Part shown: in pieces, positions 61,924 through 64,000 of the stretch
Position numbering within the stretch: position 1 is the stretch's first letter
Layout: every line of letters starts with the position of its first letter
DNA from: Pratylenchus scribneri
Lineage: Eukaryota > Nematoda > Chromadorea > Rhabditida > Pratylenchidae
Assembly (NCBI GenBank): GCA_030063045.1
Contig: JAQSEB010000002.1
Span: forward strand, 62,001 to 126,000
DNA length: 64,000 bases
Direction: 5' to 3'
Notes under the pieces: model-generated
Databases searched by the model: none
The model's input: the letters and a program-made list of their open reading frames with translations, nothing else
What the model was told of the DNA's origin: nothing
Program-made: the position numbers and the translations under genes

Positions 61924-63029
61924 TGGTGGTCAATGGAAATTGTAATTAATTGAAATAAAATGAATATTTGGATTGATGGATTAAGTGAAATATCTTGAGA
62001 CAATTTCAAATAAGTTCAAAAAGCATAAAAAATTGTCGCGCATTAATTATGAGTAAAGAAGAATTTGGAAGAGGGGATTATTGGGAATGCAAAGTGCCCG
62101 CCAATTTCATTTCAATTCCACAGATAATCCCACCGGTCTTTTCCTTTCACATTTCACTTTCTGCTGCGCTAATCGAGAGTCGAAACGGGAATAGACTGAC
62201 GTGACTGTGATGATGATTGCCTCCATTTTCAAATGGACTTTTCCCCTTCACCAATCGCACATTTCACACTAATATAAACCGCGCACCTTGCCCAATTTTT
62301 TCCACAATTTCTTTCGGTTGTCAACAATTTTCCTCCCAAAAATTGCGCATGTCGACTAATGGAAATAAATAAGAAAACAATTTATTATAAGATTAGTGAA
62401 GGGGGGCATTCCTTCATGACCGTTGTTGCTCATTGGACAATGAAGTCGATTTGTTCAATATTTATAAGTGAATGAATTGATTTTAGGTTGCGCAAATGAT
62501 TGGAATTATGGGGGAAAAGGGTTGAATTTTTTGTTTTTCAAGTTTCAACCGTCATTTTGCCTTAAAATCTTTCAATTAATTCGCCTTTGATTTGAAAAAC
62601 CATTCTTTCAAATCAGAAACCACTTAGTAATATTTGTGGAAAATTTTGAATCACGTTTGGATATAAAACAAATTCCCCTGAGCGTCGATCTTCCACTATT
62701 TGTTCATTTTTGATTATCATTATTAGCTTTTCTTCTATTTCTTAAATGATCAAAATAAAGGTGGCAAAATTTTATTCAAAATTAAATTACGATTGATGAT
62801 GTGTGTGCACATAAAATGGAAATATTTGTTTAAAATGAAATTTGAACAAATTGAAAAAATATTAGAGAGAGAGGAGCATCAAATTTGGGGAATTTTGACA
62901 TATTTTTTGGAAATTAATTAAACAATAAAGAAAGGAGGAGTGGGAAGAGGGAGTATCAATTTAAATTAATGTTCGCTGCCATTTTTATTTTATTTGCTCA
63001 TTTCATTCTATTTCTATTATAAAGGCGGA
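61924..63029. other. Intergenic region upstream of the SLC4 gene
   Basis: It should contain the 5' flank of the SLC4 gene and the 3' flank of the zinc-finger gene, both on the minus strand. No additional gene was recognised in about 1.1 kb. Confidence 0.45.
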
Positions 63030-63627
63030 TTATTGGCCAACATTTCCGCCGCCGCCCTCCTTGTTGTTCAATCCAAATAGACGAGCGCATTCATCGCGCA
63101 ATTCACCTAAGAAAGCATCACGTTGATCCATCAAAAGGGACTCGTCCCCAGCATGGTAGAATTTGGCATGACGAACTGAAAAAAATGTTCATATAAATGA
63201 GTTTTAAAATGGATAAAACTGACCGGCATAACTGCGCAAATAATTCTCAAATGGTTTATTGCAACTGACACAACGGTAGAGTGGCAAATGGAGATGCCTG
63301 AATGAATGAGTAAGAAAATTGGTATAATTGATCCAATCCCATTAAATTACTTGGTGTTAACATGGTTAAGCATAATCCATTCTTGATTGATCACTTGGTC
63401 ACCGCATCCCTCACACAAAATTGTCTTATGGGCCTTCATTTGTTCCGTCGATCCACTTGCACTTGATGTACCCGGTTGGCCATTGCCAGAAGGAATTTTT
63501 CCAGATTGAGTCAATTTTTCATTGTTCATCAAAAGTTGTTGTTGATGTTGGGAGGTTCGAGTCAAATCGACGATTTGGGCGAGAATAGAATTGGGCGTTT
63601 GACGGGCTGCCAACTTCTCATTAGAAC
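63030..63627 (-). CDS. Protein with two C2H2-like zinc fingers, C-terminal part (5' exons beyond the window)
   Basis: I do not recognise the specific gene. Three exons join in frame. The first starts at an acceptor at 63627 (SNEKLAARQTPNSILAQIVD, then Gln- and Ser/Gly-rich sequence) and ends with finger 1, CEGCGDQV...NHVNTKH. The second (about 63300-63226) gives finger 2, CVSCNKPFENYLRSYA, completed by VRHAKFYH in the third exon. The C-terminus GELRDECARLFGLNNKEGGG ends at the stop at 63030-63032. Both motifs have CxxC followed by paired histidines, so zinc binding is likely; DNA or RNA binding is only inferred. The upstream exons must lie beyond, or be interrupted by, the minisatellite starting at about 63680. 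Confidence 0.6.
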
Positions 63628-63679
63628 CTAAATATTTTGATAAAATTTCATGTTGTGTTATCTCAAAAATTCAAGGGAA

Positions 63680-64000
63680 AAGAGGTATTGGCTTGATTAA
63701 ATGATAGAAAGAATACGGTATTCCGGAAAGTGTTTTGTTTTTGTTTTGATTTTAAATGTTTTGTTTATGTTCTGATTTTCATATTTTGTTTTTGTTTTGA
63801 TTTTAAATGTTTTGTTTATGTTCTGATTTTCATATTTTGTTGTTGTTCTGATTTTCAATGTTTTTTTTTTTGTTCTGATTTTAAATGTTTTGTTTTTGTT
63901 CTGATTTTAAATGTTTTGTTTTTGTTCTGATTTTCAATGTTTTGTTGTTCTGATTTTCAATGTTTTGTTTTTGTTCTGATTTTCAATGTTTTGTTTTTGT
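63680..64000 (-). mobile_element. Second copy of the TIR-bounded minisatellite, running off the window
   Basis: It opens with GGTATTGGCTTGATTAAATG and AATACGGTATTCCGG, matching the inverted right end of the 54.4-55.9 kb element. It then gives TTTTGTTTTTGTTCTGATTT repeats, the reverse complement of that array with GTT/TTT variation. Only one end is inside the window. Confidence 0.75.

Overview
The window is nuclear DNA from a nematode. Introns are mostly short and AT-rich, with TTTTCAG-type acceptors. Several gene families are nematode-specific or strongly nematode-expanded: an Srg-like chemoreceptor, a pepsin-inhibitor-3 (Aspin) protein, an astacin of the NAS type and a divergent LGC-type ligand-gated channel. 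Splice acceptors lie at or just upstream of several start codons, as expected for spliced-leader trans-splicing. Two candidate GC-AG introns and many compact hairpin elements fit a Tylenchina, perhaps cyst-nematode-like, genome, but the species is not established.

Layout. 1-8.6 kb: 3' part of a VPS13 lipid-transfer gene (+), with a foldback element filling one intron and another just past the poly(A) signal. 9.4-12.1 kb: a maT (DD37D) transposon with a hairpin element nested inside it, then another foldback element. 12.5-15.6 kb: a minisatellite between two almost identical 565-bp direct repeats. 15.7-18.4 kb: chemoreceptor and single-Ig genes (-). 18.9-19.6 kb: a further foldback element. 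20.7-28.3 kb: pepsin inhibitor, calponin/transgelin and Cys-loop channel genes (+). 28.7-34.2 kb: a purine-rich region ending in a homogeneous 673-bp tandem satellite. 36.6-38.3 kb: an 18-bp minisatellite. 38.7-45.7 kb: eIF3L (-), astacin (+) and a TOX-like HMG-box gene (-). 46.4-53.7 kb: a methanethiol oxidase/SELENBP1 gene (-) whose last intron appears to contain a whole calsequestrin gene (+). 54.4-55.9 kb: a 24/26-bp minisatellite bounded by inverted repeats. 56.0-61.9 kb: an SLC4 bicarbonate transporter (-). 63.0-63.6 kb: a two-zinc-finger gene (-), with a second copy of the minisatellite element entering at the right edge.

The genes do not form a pathway; they are independent housekeeping, muscle, neuronal and secreted-protein genes. 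The unusual content is the repeat biology. At least four foldback elements have arms built from short tandem repeats or long perfect hairpins, several with 6-9 bp target duplications. Some share internal core sequence with each other and with the flank of the 673-bp satellite, which suggests a link between foldback transposons and local satellites.
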